DNA from: SAR11 cluster bacterium PRT-SC02
GTDB taxonomy: Bacteria; Pseudomonadota; Alphaproteobacteria; Pelagibacterales; Pelagibacteraceae
Reading direction: 5' to 3'
Length of the DNA stretch: 42,658 nt
NCBI GenBank assembly: GCA_001321855.1
Contig: JPUP01000053.1
Location: 1 to 42,658, forward strand
Both the position numbers and the translations under genes were made by a program. Below the pieces are notes generated by a model that saw only the letters and a list, made by a program, of their open reading frames with translations, was not told the DNA's origin and made no database searches. Numbering within the stretch: position 1 is the first letter of the stretch; each line of letters starts with the position of its first letter. Of the stretch, positions 1 to 8,925 are shown piece after piece.

Positions 1-1508
1 ATATTGAACAAAACACGAAAGAAACTAGTCCCTCAAATATAAACGGCGAGGATATAAAAAATCAAAATTTAGATGATGATATAAAAAAGAAAGAATACAG
101 AGAGGAATTAAAAAATACTTACGGTATAAAAAGATATAGGATACAGGAGGTAATTAAGCCGGGACAAGTTATTCTGGTTCAGGTTCTTAAAGAGGAGAGA
201 GGTCAGAAAGGATCTGCATTAACAACTTTTATCTCTTTAGCAGGAAAATATATAGTATTAATGCCCAACACACCAAAAGGTGGTGGAATATCAAGAAAAA
301 TATTTAATTCCTCTGATAGATTTAAAATTAGAAAAATTTTAAACGAAATTGAAATCCCAAAAAGCATGGGGATAATTGTAAGAACAGCTGGTGCAAACAA
401 AACCAAAAACGATATAGACAAAGATTTTAAAAATACTCTTTTAACCTGGGATACAATCAAAGAGAAAGCTTTAGAGTCAAACGCTCCCTCGATGATTTAT
501 GAAGAGGGAGATATTATTAAAAGAGCTATAAGAGATATTTATGATAATGACACCAAAAATGTTTATGTTGAGGGCAATGAGGGATACCAAAAAGCCAAGA
601 AATTTATGAAAGAATTAGTACCTCGGAACGTAAAATTTATTAAAAAATTCAGAGGAAAAATTCCATTATTTCATGAACATAATATTGAAAAAGAGTTAAA
701 TAAAATTTTTGAACCTACTGTTAAATTAAAATCAGGTGGTTATCTTGTAATTAACCCAACTGAAGCTTTAGTGGCTATTGATATAAATTCAGGTCAATCA
801 ACAAAACAAATAAATATTGAAAAAACTGCATTAAATACAAATTTAGAAGCAGCAGAAGAAATAGCAAGACAAATAAAACTTAGGGATTTGTCAGGGCTTA
901 TCGTAATAGATTTTATCGATATGCTTAATTTTTATAATAGAAGAAATGTTGAGAGAAAACTAAAGGAATGTATTAGAAATGATAGAGCCAGAATCCAAGT
1001 GGGAAGAATAAGTAATTTTGGATTATTAGAGATGACAAGGCAAAGACTTAGAGAGGGATCTATAAAATGGGAAACAAATCTTTCTGTCGAGTCTTTTTCT
1101 CAAAAAATAATCAAAAAAGTTGAATCGCTCGCATTCACAGAAAAAGTGAAAACTATAAATGCCTATTTGCCAGAGAAAATAATTACTTACATAGATTCTT
1201 TTTTAGTTGAAGAGGTTTTGTATTTTCAAAAAAAATATGCAATCAAAATAAAATTCTCAGCCAACTCCCTCATGGTAATTCCAGAGTATTCTTTGGAGTT
1301 GGTAAATAAAAACGGTAAAATTATTAATAAAATTGAAAATATAAATTTTTTTAAAACTGAGACATTGTCTGCACACACTAATTATAATGGAAAAATTAAT
1401 GGCGCTGGAAAAACTAAAGAAGAAAGAGACAACAAAAAGAAGACTAAAATTTCTAAGATTAAAAAGAAAGCAAAAACATTGTGGATGAGAAAAAAAAGAC
1501 CTAGATAA
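1..1508 (+). CDS. rne: Ribonuclease E/G, 5'-truncated by the window edge
   Basis: This endoribonuclease processes rRNA and tRNA precursors and starts mRNA decay. The reading frame is open from base 3, so the start lies upstream; about 501 residues are visible. The first ~45 residues are Asn/Asp/Glu/Lys-rich, like the acidic insert inside the S1 domain of alphaproteobacterial RNase E. The S1 segment [19 protein letters not shown] follows, then the conserved [14 protein letters not shown] stretch. The DNase I-like catalytic part carries both expected Asp motifs, [10 protein letters not shown] and [11 protein letters not shown]. Downstream of [13 protein letters not shown] the usual CPxC zinc-link motif is not visible. 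The protein ends in a short Lys/Arg-rich tail with no long degradosome scaffold. The last 8 bases overlap the convergent thiG. Family assignment is secure; the E versus G label rests on the S1 insert. Confidence 0.93.
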   Translation, partial: IEQNTKETSPSNINGEDIKNQNLDDDIKKKEYREELKNTYGIKRYRIQEVIKPGQVILVQVLKEERGQKGSALTTFISLAGKYIVLMPNTPKGGGISRKIFNSSDRFKIRKILNEIEIPKSMGIIVRTAGANKTKNDIDKDFKNTLLTWDTIKEKALESNAPSMIYEEGDIIKRAIRDIYDNDTKNVYVEGNEGYQKAKKFMKELVPRNVKFIKKFRGKIPLFHEHNIEKELNKIFEPTVKLKSGGYLVINPTEALVAIDINSGQSTKQINIEKTALNTNLEAAEEIARQIKLRDLSGLIVIDFIDMLNFYNRRNVERKLKECIRNDRARIQVGRISNFGLLEMTRQRLREGSIKWETNLSVESFSQKIIKKVESLAFTEKVKTINAYLPEKIITYIDSFLVEEVLYFQKKYAIKIKFSANSLMVIPEYSLELVNKNGKIINKIENINFFKTETLSAHTNYNGKINGAGKTKEERDNKKKTKISKIKKKAKTLWMRKKRPR

Positions 1509-2274
1509 TTCCTTTGCTACTTGAAGAAGCTCTTCCAATTACAGATTTTTTCATTCTTCCTGCCAAAAAAGACTGACGACCTGCAATTACCGAATTTTTA
1601 AATGCTTGTGCCATCAAAACTGGTTTATTTGCTTGTGCAATAGCACTGTTAACTAATACAGCATCACATCCCATCTCCATCGCAACGGTTGCTTCTGATG
1701 GTGTTCCCAAACCAGCATCAATTATAACTGGGACTTTAGAATTTTTTATAATCAATGAAATATTTAATTTATTTTGAATACCCAATCCTGATCCTATAGG
1801 AGATGCTAAAGGCATAATTGCAGAAGCGCCTAGATCTTCAAGCTGTCTAGCGTGTATTGGATCATCAGAGCAATAAACTAAAACTTTAAAACCCTCTTTG
1901 ACTAAAATTTTTGTAGAGTTAATAGTTTCAATCATATCTGGGTAAAGCGTTTTTTTATCTCCTAAAACTTCTAACTTTACAATGTTCCAACCTCCCATTT
2001 CTCTTGCTAATCGTAAAGTTCTTAACGCCTCTTGAGAATTAAAACATCCTGCTGTATTTGGTAAATAAAGATATTTTTTTGGACTCAAATAATCCATTAA
2101 AATTGGTTTTCTTTTATCTAAAATATTTACTCTTCTTACTGCAACAGTTACCATATCTGCTCCTGAAGCTTCAATTGCTTGAGCGGTTTCTTTAAAATTT
2201 TTGTATTTTCCTGTTCCAACTATAAGTCTAGACTTAAGTTTTTTATTCACGATGGTGAAATTATCCTCTTTCAA
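1501..2274 (-). CDS. thiG: Thiazole synthase ThiG
   Basis: ThiG builds the thiazole phosphate of thiamine from 1-deoxyxylulose 5-phosphate, dehydroglycine and sulfur carried on ThiS. The 257-residue length is normal. Visible hallmarks are [13 protein letters not shown] near residue 15, the Schiff-base lysine in [10 protein letters not shown] (K100), and the C-terminal phosphate-binding stretches [14 protein letters not shown] and [11 protein letters not shown]. The start is a TTG directly after the thiS stop, with GGAGG (also encoding the ThiS tail) about 8 bases upstream. A GTG nine codons in is possible, but it would remove the N-terminal strand. It is cotranscribed with thiS. Its 3' end overlaps rne. 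Confidence 0.95.
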   Translation of the reverse strand: MKEDNFTIVNKKLKSRLIVGTGKYKNFKETAQAIEASGADMVTVAVRRVNILDKRKPILMDYLSPKKYLYLPNTAGCFNSQEALRTLRLAREMGGWNIVKLEVLGDKKTLYPDMIETINSTKILVKEGFKVLVYCSDDPIHARQLEDLGASAIMPLASPIGSGLGIQNKLNISLIIKNSKVPVIIDAGLGTPSEATVAMEMGCDAVLVNSAIAQANKPVLMAQAFKNSVIAGRQSFLAGRMKKSVIGRASSSSKGII

Positions 2275-2478
2275 TCAACCACCTCCAATAAAATGAACGA
2301 CTTCAATCTTATCTTTGTCATTTAAAAGTTTTTTATTATAATTAGGTCTTGGTATTATTTCACCATTAAGCTCTATCGCAACTTTATTTTTGTCTAATTT
2401 ATATTTTTTTAGCAAACTAAAGAGTGTTGTTTTGCTTTTTAAAACAATTTTTTTACCATTTAATTGTATTTTTGCCAT
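2275..2478 (-). CDS. thiS: Sulfur carrier protein ThiS
   Basis: A 67-residue ubiquitin-fold protein that carries thiocarboxylate sulfur to ThiG for thiazole formation. It begins MAKIQLNGKKI and ends in HFIGGG, so the C-terminal Gly-Gly required for adenylation and thiocarboxylation is present. Its stop codon abuts the TTG start of thiG, which implies translational coupling. Only 33 bp separate its start from the divergent aroQ, leaving no room for a TPP riboswitch. Other thiamine genes (thiC, thiE, thiD, thiF, thiO) are not in the window. Confidence 0.9.
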   Translation of the reverse strand: MAKIQLNGKKIVLKSKTTLFSLLKKYKLDKNKVAIELNGEIIPRPNYNKKLLNDKDKIEVVHFIGGG

Positions 2479-2511
2479 AATTCAGCTAATTAATTAATTT
2501 ATATCAAAAAC

Positions 2512-2958
2512 ATGAAAAACAATATCATAATTATTAACGGTCCTAATTTAAATCTTTTAGGCGAGCGAGAGAAGGATCAATATGGTAGCATCACACTGAA
2601 GGGGATTGAAGAAAATTGCTCAAAATTTGCCAATTCAAACAATATAAAATTATCCTTTTTTCAATCAAATATTGAAGGCGAAATAGTTGAAAAAATTCAA
2701 GAAATAAGAAAAATTCAAAATGGTTTAATAATAAATGCTGGCGCGTACACCCATACTTCGGTTGCAATTCACGATGCATTAAAAATTTTAAAAATACCAA
2801 TTATTGAATTGCATATAAGCAATATATATAATAGAGAGGAATTTAGACATAAATCATTAATTAGTAAAGTAGCTAATAGTGTGATTTGTGGTTTTGGTGC
2901 CGATGGATACATAATGGCACTAAAAGCAATGAAAAATTTTTTAAATAATGAAAATTGA
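2512..2958 (+). CDS. aroQ: Type II 3-dehydroquinate dehydratase
   Basis: Catalyses the third step of the shikimate pathway, 3-dehydroquinate to 3-dehydroshikimate. At 148 residues it has the length of the dodecameric type II family. The N-terminus IIINGPNLNLLGERE is diagnostic, followed by the catalytic tyrosine loop (Y24 in DQYGS), the NAGAYTHTSVAIHDAL segment, and the catalytic histidine in IELHISNIYNREEFR. The ATG start follows a 33-bp divergent gap with thiS. The 3' end overlaps accB by 11 bases, and aroQ-accB-accC is a common alphaproteobacterial operon. Confidence 0.97.
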   Translation: MKNNIIIINGPNLNLLGEREKDQYGSITLKGIEENCSKFANSNNIKLSFFQSNIEGEIVEKIQEIRKIQNGLIINAGAYTHTSVAIHDALKILKIPIIELHISNIYNREEFRHKSLISKVANSVICGFGADGYIMALKAMKNFLNNEN

Positions 2959-3373
2959 TAAAAAATTAATTAAGGAATTAGTAGACAATCTTCAAGAGTT
3001 CAATTTATCAGAGTTAGAATATCAAGAAGGTCAAACAAAAATTAAAGTTTCAAGAGCCTCAAAAAGTTTAGAGCAGTCCAAAACTGGAGCTATTGTTTCT
3101 CCAAATAAAGCTGTGCTAAATACAAGTGATGACTCTGATGGAATAAGAGTAAAGTCTCCAATAATAGGAACTGCTTATTTGGCACCTGAACCTGGAGCAA
3201 AAAAATTTGTTCAGGTCGGAGATAAAATAAAAAAAGGACAAACCGTGATGATTGTTGAAGCAATGAAGACAATGAATCACGTTCCATCTACAAGCGATGG
3301 TATAGTAAAGAAAATACTTGTAGGTGATGGTCAGCCAGTTGAGTTTGGACAGACATTGATTCTTTTAAAATAA
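2948..3373 (+). CDS. accB: Acetyl-CoA carboxylase biotin carboxyl carrier protein
   Basis: This is the biotin carrier subunit of acetyl-CoA carboxylase, which makes malonyl-CoA for fatty-acid synthesis. It has 141 residues. An N-terminal helical region (about 1-30) is followed by a Ser/Thr/Asn-rich linker and a biotinyl domain from about residue 66. The biotin-accepting lysine is K107 in VEAMKTMN. The C-terminal VGDGQPVEFGQTLI is typical of the domain. It overlaps aroQ by 11 bases and ends 7 bases before accC. The carboxyltransferase subunits AccA and AccD are not in the window. Confidence 0.96.
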   Translation: MKIDKKLIKELVDNLQEFNLSELEYQEGQTKIKVSRASKSLEQSKTGAIVSPNKAVLNTSDDSDGIRVKSPIIGTAYLAPEPGAKKFVQVGDKIKKGQTVMIVEAMKTMNHVPSTSDGIVKKILVGDGQPVEFGQTLILLK

Positions 3374-3380
3374 ATTCAAA

Positions 3381-4718
3381 ATGTTTAAAAAAGTTTTAAT
3401 TGCAAATAGAGGTGAAATTGCAGTTAGAATAATAAGAGCTTGTAAAGAATGGGGTATTGGAACAGTTGCGGTGCACTCGGATGTAGACTCAGACTCAATG
3501 CATGTTAGATTAGCTGACGAAAGTGTTTGTATTGGATCCCATCAGCCTCAAAATAGTTATTTAAATATTTCATCGATTATGTCTGCGGTAGATTTGACTG
3601 GGGCGGAAGCTATTCATCCAGGCTATGGATTTTTATCTGAAAACGCGAAATTTTCAGAAATTGTTAATAAACATGGAATTAAATTTATTGGTCCTAGAGC
3701 TGATATAATCTCAAAAATGGGAGATAAAATAGAAGCAAAAAGAATTGCAAAAAAATATGGCTTACCAATTATAGAGGGATCAGAAGGTGGAGTTAAAAAT
3801 TTTCAGTCTGCAAAATCAATTTGTAAAGAAATTGGTTACCCTGTTTTAATAAAAGCTGCAGGTGGAGGAGGTGGAAAAGGTATGAAAATAGTTGAAGCCG
3901 AGGAAAAATTGGAGGAACTTTTTTTAATAGCAAAAACAGAGGCTAAAAAATTCTTTGGCAATGATGAACTTTATATAGAGAAATATTTTAAAAATCCTAG
4001 ACATATTGAAGTTCAGGTTATGTCTGGAAAGAATAGAACGGTTCACTTAGGTGAAAGAGACTGTTCAGTGCAAAGAAGACATCAAAAATTAATTGAGGAA
4101 ACTCCCAGTCCAGTTTTAACAGAAACTCAAAGAAAAGATCTTTTGGAAAAAACTGTTAAAATGGTTGAACAAATAAATTATGAGGGAGCAGGTACGGTCG
4201 AATTTATTTACGAAAATGGAAAATTTTATTTTTTAGAAATGAACACAAGGGTTCAGGTTGAACATCCGGTAACTGAAGTTCAGACTGGGATTGATATAGT
4301 GAAAGAACAGTTATGGATTGCATACTCTGGGGATACAGCTTTAAAACAAAGCGATATTGATCCTAGGGGACATTCAATAGAGTGTAGAATTAATGCTGAA
4401 AATCCTGCTTTAGATTTTCAGCCAAGTCCAGGAATAATAAGTGTATGTCATCAACCCTCAGGATTTAGAACTAGAGTAGATGGATCAATTTTTCAAGGAT
4501 GTAAAATTACTCCTTATTACGATAGCTTAATTGCAAAAGTTATTTGCAAAGGACGAAATAGAACTGAAGCAATTCAAAGAACTTTGAGATCATTAGATGA
4601 ATTTGTTTTAGAGGGAATAACAACAACAATAGACTTACACAAAAAAATTTTAAATCATAAAAAATTTATTAATTCTGATTTTGATACTAATTGGTTAGGT
4701 AAAGAAAAATTTTATTAG
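3381..4718 (+). CDS. accC: Acetyl-CoA carboxylase, biotin carboxylase subunit
   Basis: An ATP-grasp enzyme that carboxylates the biotin on AccB using bicarbonate. The 445-residue length is normal. It starts MFKKVLIANRGEIAVRIIRA, carries the ATP-binding glycine loop AAGGGGGKGMKIVE, the RDCSVQRRHQKLIEE segment and the active-site motif FLEMNTRVQVEHPVTE. The C-terminal domain contains RGHSIECRINAE and RVDGSIFQG. It is the last gene of the aroQ-accB-accC operon. Its TAG stop overlaps the stop of the convergent DUF2155 gene by 4 bases, with no terminator between them. Confidence 0.98.
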   Translation: MFKKVLIANRGEIAVRIIRACKEWGIGTVAVHSDVDSDSMHVRLADESVCIGSHQPQNSYLNISSIMSAVDLTGAEAIHPGYGFLSENAKFSEIVNKHGIKFIGPRADIISKMGDKIEAKRIAKKYGLPIIEGSEGGVKNFQSAKSICKEIGYPVLIKAAGGGGGKGMKIVEAEEKLEELFLIAKTEAKKFFGNDELYIEKYFKNPRHIEVQVMSGKNRTVHLGERDCSVQRRHQKLIEETPSPVLTETQRKDLLEKTVKMVEQINYEGAGTVEFIYENGKFYFLEMNTRVQVEHPVTEVQTGIDIVKEQLWIAYSGDTALKQSDIDPRGHSIECRINAENPALDFQPSPGIISVCHQPSGFRTRVDGSIFQGCKITPYYDSLIAKVICKGRNRTEAIQRTLRSLDEFVLEGITTTIDLHKKILNHKKFINSDFDTNWLGKEKFY

Positions 4719-5218
4719 CTTTTTAAACATTCTACAAGCCATATATCATATATTGCATGGTCAATAGGATTAAGTGATGGATTTGAAGCAAAAGTCCAAC
4801 CGTTAAAAATAAAAACTTTCTCATTTGCTTTATCTGAATTGTCCTTCACTTGAATGTATGCAACATGATCGGGTAAATTTAATGACTTGGTTTCACCACA
4901 TTTTACAGCTTTTATTTCTAAGATACCCAAATTATATTTTTCACCTAATTTAATTTTTATTTCGTTTGTTTTTGCAGTAATCTTGTCTAGCCCTTTAAGT
5001 TTAACATATGAGAAATTACCCCCTGAATCATTATATAATTTTGTTTTTATTTTTAAATCTGATTTTTTAATTTCGCTTTCTATTTTTTCTTCCTCTTCAA
5101 AACTTGGTTCTAAATTTTCTAAATTTATTAAGGGACTTGTTTTTATTTGTTCTTGAGCCAAAATATTAGGGATCACTAAAAAAAAAATAAAAAGAATTTT
5201 AATTTTTCCAAGTTTCAT
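4715..5218 (-). CDS. DUF2155 domain protein, exported
   Basis: A 167-residue protein with an N-terminal signal peptide (hydrophobic stretch about residues 5-21, IKILFIFFLVIPNILAQE) and an acidic linker. The C-terminal DUF2155 domain is recognised from KCGETKSLNLPDHVAYIQVKD and VFIFNGWTFASNPSLNPIDH, ending in a YDIWLVEC motif. The family is mostly alphaproteobacterial, has no settled function, and is often found beside the NDUFA12-like gene, as here, where the two overlap by 20 bases. A periplasmic location is inferred from the signal peptide. Any link to respiratory complex I is only positional. Confidence 0.85.
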   Translation of the reverse strand: MKLGKIKILFIFFLVIPNILAQEQIKTSPLINLENLEPSFEEEEKIESEIKKSDLKIKTKLYNDSGGNFSYVKLKGLDKITAKTNEIKIKLGEKYNLGILEIKAVKCGETKSLNLPDHVAYIQVKDNSDKANEKVFIFNGWTFASNPSLNPIDHAIYDIWLVECLKS

Positions 5219-5552
5219 ATTTTTTTTTTATTTTTTTTGTTATTTTATTTGGCTTATAAGCTTTTTGAGTTCCTGTAAGATTTTCCTCATGTTTTTTTTG
5301 CCAATTATATTTGACATTATTAATATTTGGAGTTTCGTTTACGGTATGATGCATCCATAAATACCAGTCGGATGGTATTTTAGTTGCCTCTATATTATTA
5401 GAGTATATAACCCATCTTTCATTTTTTTTACTTTTGTAATATTTATTACCATATTCATCTTTTCCGACCAATTTTCCAAAAAATAAAGTTTTTAAAAAAG
5501 TCCCAAAAGTTTGTTTATGCCACCAAGTAAAAATTTGTTTAAGTCCTAACAT
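5199..5552 (-). CDS. NDUFA12-family NADH:ubiquinone oxidoreductase accessory subunit
   Basis: A 117-residue homologue of mitochondrial complex I subunit NDUFA12 (B17.2), an accessory subunit shared with Alphaproteobacteria. Supporting stretches are WWHKQTFGTFLKTLFFGKLVG, DEYGNKYYKSK, RWVIYSNNIEATKIPSDWY and WLWMHHTVNETP-like text (here LWMHHTVNETPN), which match the family core. The core nuo genes are not in the window. It is the first gene of a two-gene unit with DUF2155, overlapping it by 20 bases. The divergent TSCPD gene starts 95 bp away. Confidence 0.9.
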   Translation of the reverse strand: MLGLKQIFTWWHKQTFGTFLKTLFFGKLVGKDEYGNKYYKSKKNERWVIYSNNIEATKIPSDWYLWMHHTVNETPNINNVKYNWQKKHEENLTGTQKAYKPNKITKKIKKKYETWKN

Positions 5553-5565
5553 ACATTAAATCCAC

Positions 5566-5580
5566 ACAATTCAAAATTGT
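5566..5580. repeat. Short inverted repeat upstream of the NDUFA12 gene
   Basis: ACAATTCAAAATTGT is a perfect 6-bp inverted repeat around a 3-base centre, lying 14 bases before the NDUFA12-like start codon in the divergent gap 5553-5647. It could be an operator, but such short palindromes arise by chance in DNA this AT-rich. Confidence 0.25.
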
Positions 5581-5619
5581 ATCATATTTTAAGTAGACAC
5601 CTATAATATTTTATATATA

Positions 5620-5632
5620 TCTTAAATTAAGA
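5620..5632. repeat. Short inverted repeat upstream of the TSCPD gene
   Basis: TCTTAAATTAAGA is a perfect 6-bp inverted repeat around one central base, ending 15 bases before the ATG at 5648. It sits where a repressor could cover the transcription start. No family match is claimed, and chance is a real alternative. Confidence 0.25.
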
Positions 5633-5647
5633 GATTCCAGCAAATTT

Positions 5648-6484
5648 ATGAAAAAATATTTAGTTGAAACATTTTATACGTGTACCTTCAAAACAGTACA
5701 TAAACTAGACGAAATAAACGACCAAAGTTTAAACTCTTTGGACGAGAGAAACGACGGTGATGTTGAGCTAATCGAGGTAAAATTAAATAAACGAAAAACT
5801 AAACGAATTGGTAAAACTTCAACTAAGGAAGTTTCTGGAAGATTGGATGATATAAAATTAGAGAATAATTTAAACCTTAAAGATAAATTAAAAAAAAGTG
5901 AAAAAATATTATCATCAAATCCTTTGGAGTCCCAAAAAAATATAAAACCACAACCTCATTCAAGATTTAAGATGCCTGATAGAAGGAAAGGTTATATTCA
6001 GAAAGCATCCATCGGAGAGCACAAAATTTATCTTCATACAGGCGAATATGATGATGGAAGAATTGGTGAAATATTTATAGATACAAATAAAGAGGGTGAA
6101 CTTGTGAAGGCGCTTATGAATAATTTTGCAATAGCTATTTCATTAGGATTACAATACGGAGTTCCGTTAGAAGAGTTTGTAGATGCATTTATTGATACAA
6201 AGTTTGAACCATCTGGAAAAATAATTGGAAATGATAGAATTTTAAGTGCTACATCAATTTTAGATTACGTATTTAGAGAGTTGGCTATTTCTTATCTTGG
6301 TAAAGAGGAATTAGCTCACACACCATCAATTTCAAATAAATCTGATACAACTCGAAATTCAGAAAATGAAAAGTTCCTCAAAATAGTAAAAAATATTACT
6401 TCAAAAGGCTTTGTTAGAAGCAACTATGAAGAAAAATTAGTTGATTTAAGCGATATAAGGTTAAATTTGAAAACTAAAAATTAG
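5648..6484 (+). CDS. Stand-alone TSCPD-domain protein related to the C-terminus of B12-dependent ribonucleotide reductase
   Basis: A 278-residue protein. Residues about 105-222 closely resemble the C-terminal segment of alphaproteobacterial vitamin B12-dependent ribonucleotide reductase (NrdJ). Key stretches are [37 protein letters not shown], the [20 protein letters not shown] region, and [16 protein letters not shown]. The catalytic barrel and cobalamin-binding parts of NrdJ are absent, so it cannot be the reductase itself. The N-terminus ([17 protein letters not shown], then a Lys/Asn-rich linker) looks like an authentic start, not a broken edge. The frame opens at an ATG with a normal divergent gap upstream. 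Its stop is immediately followed by the convergent aspS stop. Function is unknown; a regulatory or dNTP-related role is only a guess. Confidence 0.75.
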   Translation: MKKYLVETFYTCTFKTVHKLDEINDQSLNSLDERNDGDVELIEVKLNKRKTKRIGKTSTKEVSGRLDDIKLENNLNLKDKLKKSEKILSSNPLESQKNIKPQPHSRFKMPDRRKGYIQKASIGEHKIYLHTGEYDDGRIGEIFIDTNKEGELVKALMNNFAIAISLGLQYGVPLEEFVDAFIDTKFEPSGKIIGNDRILSATSILDYVFRELAISYLGKEELAHTPSISNKSDTTRNSENEKFLKIVKNITSKGFVRSNYEEKLVDLSDIRLNLKTKN

Positions 6485-8275
6485 TTATTTCTTAAGATTT
6501 ATTTTAATATTTAATTCTTTTAATTGATTTTGATTAACTTCGGAGGGGGCCTCCATTAATAGATCCTGGGCATTTTGTGTCATGGGAAACAAAGTAACCT
6601 CTCTTATATTTTTCTCATTTGCCAACAACATTACTATTCTATCAATACCTGGCGCCATACCACCGTGTGGGGGTGCGCCATAAGAAAGTGCTTTGATCAT
6701 ACCAGAAAATTTCTTATCTACTTCACTCTTTTTATATCCGACTTTTTCAAAAACTTTATACATTAAATTCGGTAAATGATTTCTTATCGCACCAGATGAA
6801 AGTTCATAACCGTTACAAACTAGATCGTATTGATAGGCTAGTATTTTAAGCGGATCAGATTTATCAAAATTTTCTAATTTTACTTGCGGCATTGAAAATG
6901 GATTATGGCTAAAATCTATTTTTTTCGCTTCCTCATCATAGTGATACATTGGGTAGTCAACTATCCAACAAAATTTAAAGTTTTTTTCATCAATTAATTT
7001 ATTTTCTTCAGCTATTTTTTGTCTAGCGATACCTGAAAATTTTTCAGCTTCATTTTTTTTATTACATATAAAAAAAACTGAGTCTTTTTCTGATATATTG
7101 CAAATTTTAATTAATTCTTTTAAAGCGGTTTCGTTAAAAAATTTAGCTATTGGTCCTTTACCAATAATCTTATCTCCTTTTCTTTCAAAAATAATATATG
7201 CCATACCACTAGCACCCTCGCCTATCGCCCAATTATTAAGACTATCAAAAAAACTTCTAGGTTTTGAATGTGTATTAGGAACTGGGATAGCTTTTACAAT
7301 TCCACCTTTGCTTATAGTGTCTTTAAATATTTTTAATGAAACATTTTCAGATCTAAATAAATCAGTTACATTTTTAAGTTTTATTGGGTTTCTTAAATCG
7401 GGTTTGTCAGTTCCATATTCATCAATGGCTTCACTATAAGTTATCCTTGGAAAAGGTATTTGGTTAACTATTTTTCCATTTCCAAATTTTGTAAATAAAT
7501 CATAAAAAATTGGTTCTACCACATTAAATATGTCATTCTGCTCTACAAAAGACATTTCCATATCTAATTGATAATGCTCTCCAGGGCTTCTATCTGCTCT
7601 TCCATCTTCGTCTCTAAAACAAGGTGCAATTTGAAAATATTTATCGAACCCCGAAATCATTATTATTTGTTTAAATTGTTGAGGTGCTTGAGGCAGAGCG
7701 TAAAATTTTCCTGGATGCACTCTACTTGGTACTAAAAAATCTCTTGCGCCCTCAGGACTCGAAGCTGTTAAAATGGGTGTTTGGAATTCTAAGAAACCAT
7801 TTGCAATCATTTTATTTCTTAAGAAAGTAATGACTTTTGATCGTAATATTATATTATTGTGAATCGTCTCTCTCCTCAAATCTAAAAATTTGTATTTTAA
7901 TCTTATTTCTTCTGGATAGTTTTGTTCACCAAAAACTGGCATTGGTAAATCTTTAGCCTCTGATAAAACGCTAACCTCATCAATTTTTACCTCGATACTT
8001 CCTGTTTTTAATTCAAGGTTTTCTGTTTCTTTATCTCTAGGTGTTACAGTACCACTAATTGTAATGACTGTTTCTGGCTTTAACTTTTCAACAAGTTTGA
8101 AATTTTTATTTTTGTTTTCAATTACACATTGAGTTATTCCATAATGATCTCTTAAATCAATGAAAACTAAATTACCGTGATCTCTTTTTCTATGCAACCA
8201 TCCTGATAATTTTACTTTTTCTAACTTATTTTTGAGATTTAATTCTGAGCAGTTGTGAGTTTTATATATGTTCAT
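6485..8275 (-). CDS. aspS: Aspartyl-tRNA synthetase, probably non-discriminating
   Basis: A class II aminoacyl-tRNA synthetase of 596 residues, the usual bacterial length with the GAD insertion. The N-terminal anticodon-binding OB fold contains [19 protein letters not shown]. The catalytic core has [24 protein letters not shown]-loop-like [30 protein letters not shown] (motif 2), and a C-terminal motif 3 ending [15 protein letters not shown]33 in the RDHG turn corresponds to the histidine found in non-discriminating AspRS, where E. coli has Leu; this suggests it also charges tRNA-Asn for GatCAB. It overlaps the 3' end of hda by 14 bases and is the last gene of DUF2066-hda-aspS. Confidence 0.97.
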   Translation of the reverse strand: MNIYKTHNCSELNLKNKLEKVKLSGWLHRKRDHGNLVFIDLRDHYGITQCVIENKNKNFKLVEKLKPETVITISGTVTPRDKETENLELKTGSIEVKIDEVSVLSEAKDLPMPVFGEQNYPEEIRLKYKFLDLRRETIHNNIILRSKVITFLRNKMIANGFLEFQTPILTASSPEGARDFLVPSRVHPGKFYALPQAPQQFKQIIMISGFDKYFQIAPCFRDEDGRADRSPGEHYQLDMEMSFVEQNDIFNVVEPIFYDLFTKFGNGKIVNQIPFPRITYSEAIDEYGTDKPDLRNPIKLKNVTDLFRSENVSLKIFKDTISKGGIVKAIPVPNTHSKPRSFFDSLNNWAIGEGASGMAYIIFERKGDKIIGKGPIAKFFNETALKELIKICNISEKDSVFFICNKKNEAEKFSGIARQKIAEENKLIDEKNFKFCWIVDYPMYHYDEEAKKIDFSHNPFSMPQVKLENFDKSDPLKILAYQYDLVCNGYELSSGAIRNHLPNLMYKVFEKVGYKKSEVDKKFSGMIKALSYGAPPHGGMAPGIDRIVMLLANEKNIREVTLFPMTQNAQDLLMEAPSEVNQNQLKELNIKINLKK

Positions 8276-8924
8276 TTTTTAAAACTTTTTTTACCAATTT
8301 TATAGAAATAGATTTACCACTTATCAATGATTCTTTATCAATTTCTTTAATAAATTTAAATACATTATAATAAGAACGATCTATATTTTTAATTATATAT
8401 TCTAAAATTTTACTGTCTATTTGAATTTGATTGTCAGAAAAGTACTTAGTTATTATAACTTTTAATAAATCATCAGTAGGTAAGGAGATACCTAGGCTCA
8501 AAAAACTCTTAAAACGTGATTTTAAATCTACTAGTTTTATATTAAATCTTTGTAAAGGTTTTGTTGATATAATCATTAAATAAATATCTTGTTGGATACA
8601 TGTGTTTATAAATGAATATAATATTTCATCTTTGATGTTATTTTCATAATTATCAATTATTATGCATTCTAATTCATTAATATTTTTTTCAAGAATTTTT
8701 TCTATAGTTTCGGCATTTATAATTATTGAATTAATTTTTGTTTTTAAAATTTGGGATAAATAAGTTTTTCCAGAACCTGAGGGGCCGTATATATTTAAAA
8801 ACTTATTTGGCCATTTTGGCCAACTTTCTATAAGTTTGTAAGCTTCAAAATTATTCGATGAGACATAAAAGTCTTTCTTCTCATAAACGGTTTTAAATGG
8901 AAACTGAAATGTCAATTGATTCAT
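8262..8924 (-). CDS. hda: DnaA-family ATPase, Hda/HdaA-like replication regulator
   Basis: A 220-residue AAA+ protein resembling DnaA without its DNA-binding domain IV. Hda-type proteins promote DnaA-ATP hydrolysis with the sliding clamp to prevent re-initiation. The N-terminus [10 protein letters not shown] resembles the clamp-binding leader. The Walker A motif is [12 protein letters not shown] and the Walker B region IIIDNYEN; a sensor-like [20 protein letters not shown] stretch follows. A TTG codon lies five codons upstream in frame, but the ATG at 8924 gives the canonical start. The gene sits between a DUF2066 gene and aspS, and DUF2066-hda adjacency is typical in Alphaproteobacteria. The usual neighbour ppk is absent. 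Confidence 0.85.
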   Translation of the reverse strand: MNQLTFQFPFKTVYEKKDFYVSSNNFEAYKLIESWPKWPNKFLNIYGPSGSGKTYLSQILKTKINSIIINAETIEKILEKNINELECIIIDNYENNIKDEILYSFINTCIQQDIYLMIISTKPLQRFNIKLVDLKSRFKSFLSLGISLPTDDLLKVIITKYFSDNQIQIDSKILEYIIKNIDRSYYNVFKFIKEIDKESLISGKSISIKLVKKVLKNEHI

Positions 8925-8925
8925 T

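Noticed and set aside
2479-2511. Search for a TPP riboswitch upstream of thiS.
   Set aside because: The gap to aroQ is 33 bp, too short, and no THI-box-like sequence was seen.
7098-7439. Opposite-strand open frame within aspS.
   Set aside because: It lies entirely inside a conserved catalytic gene and has no recognisable protein features.
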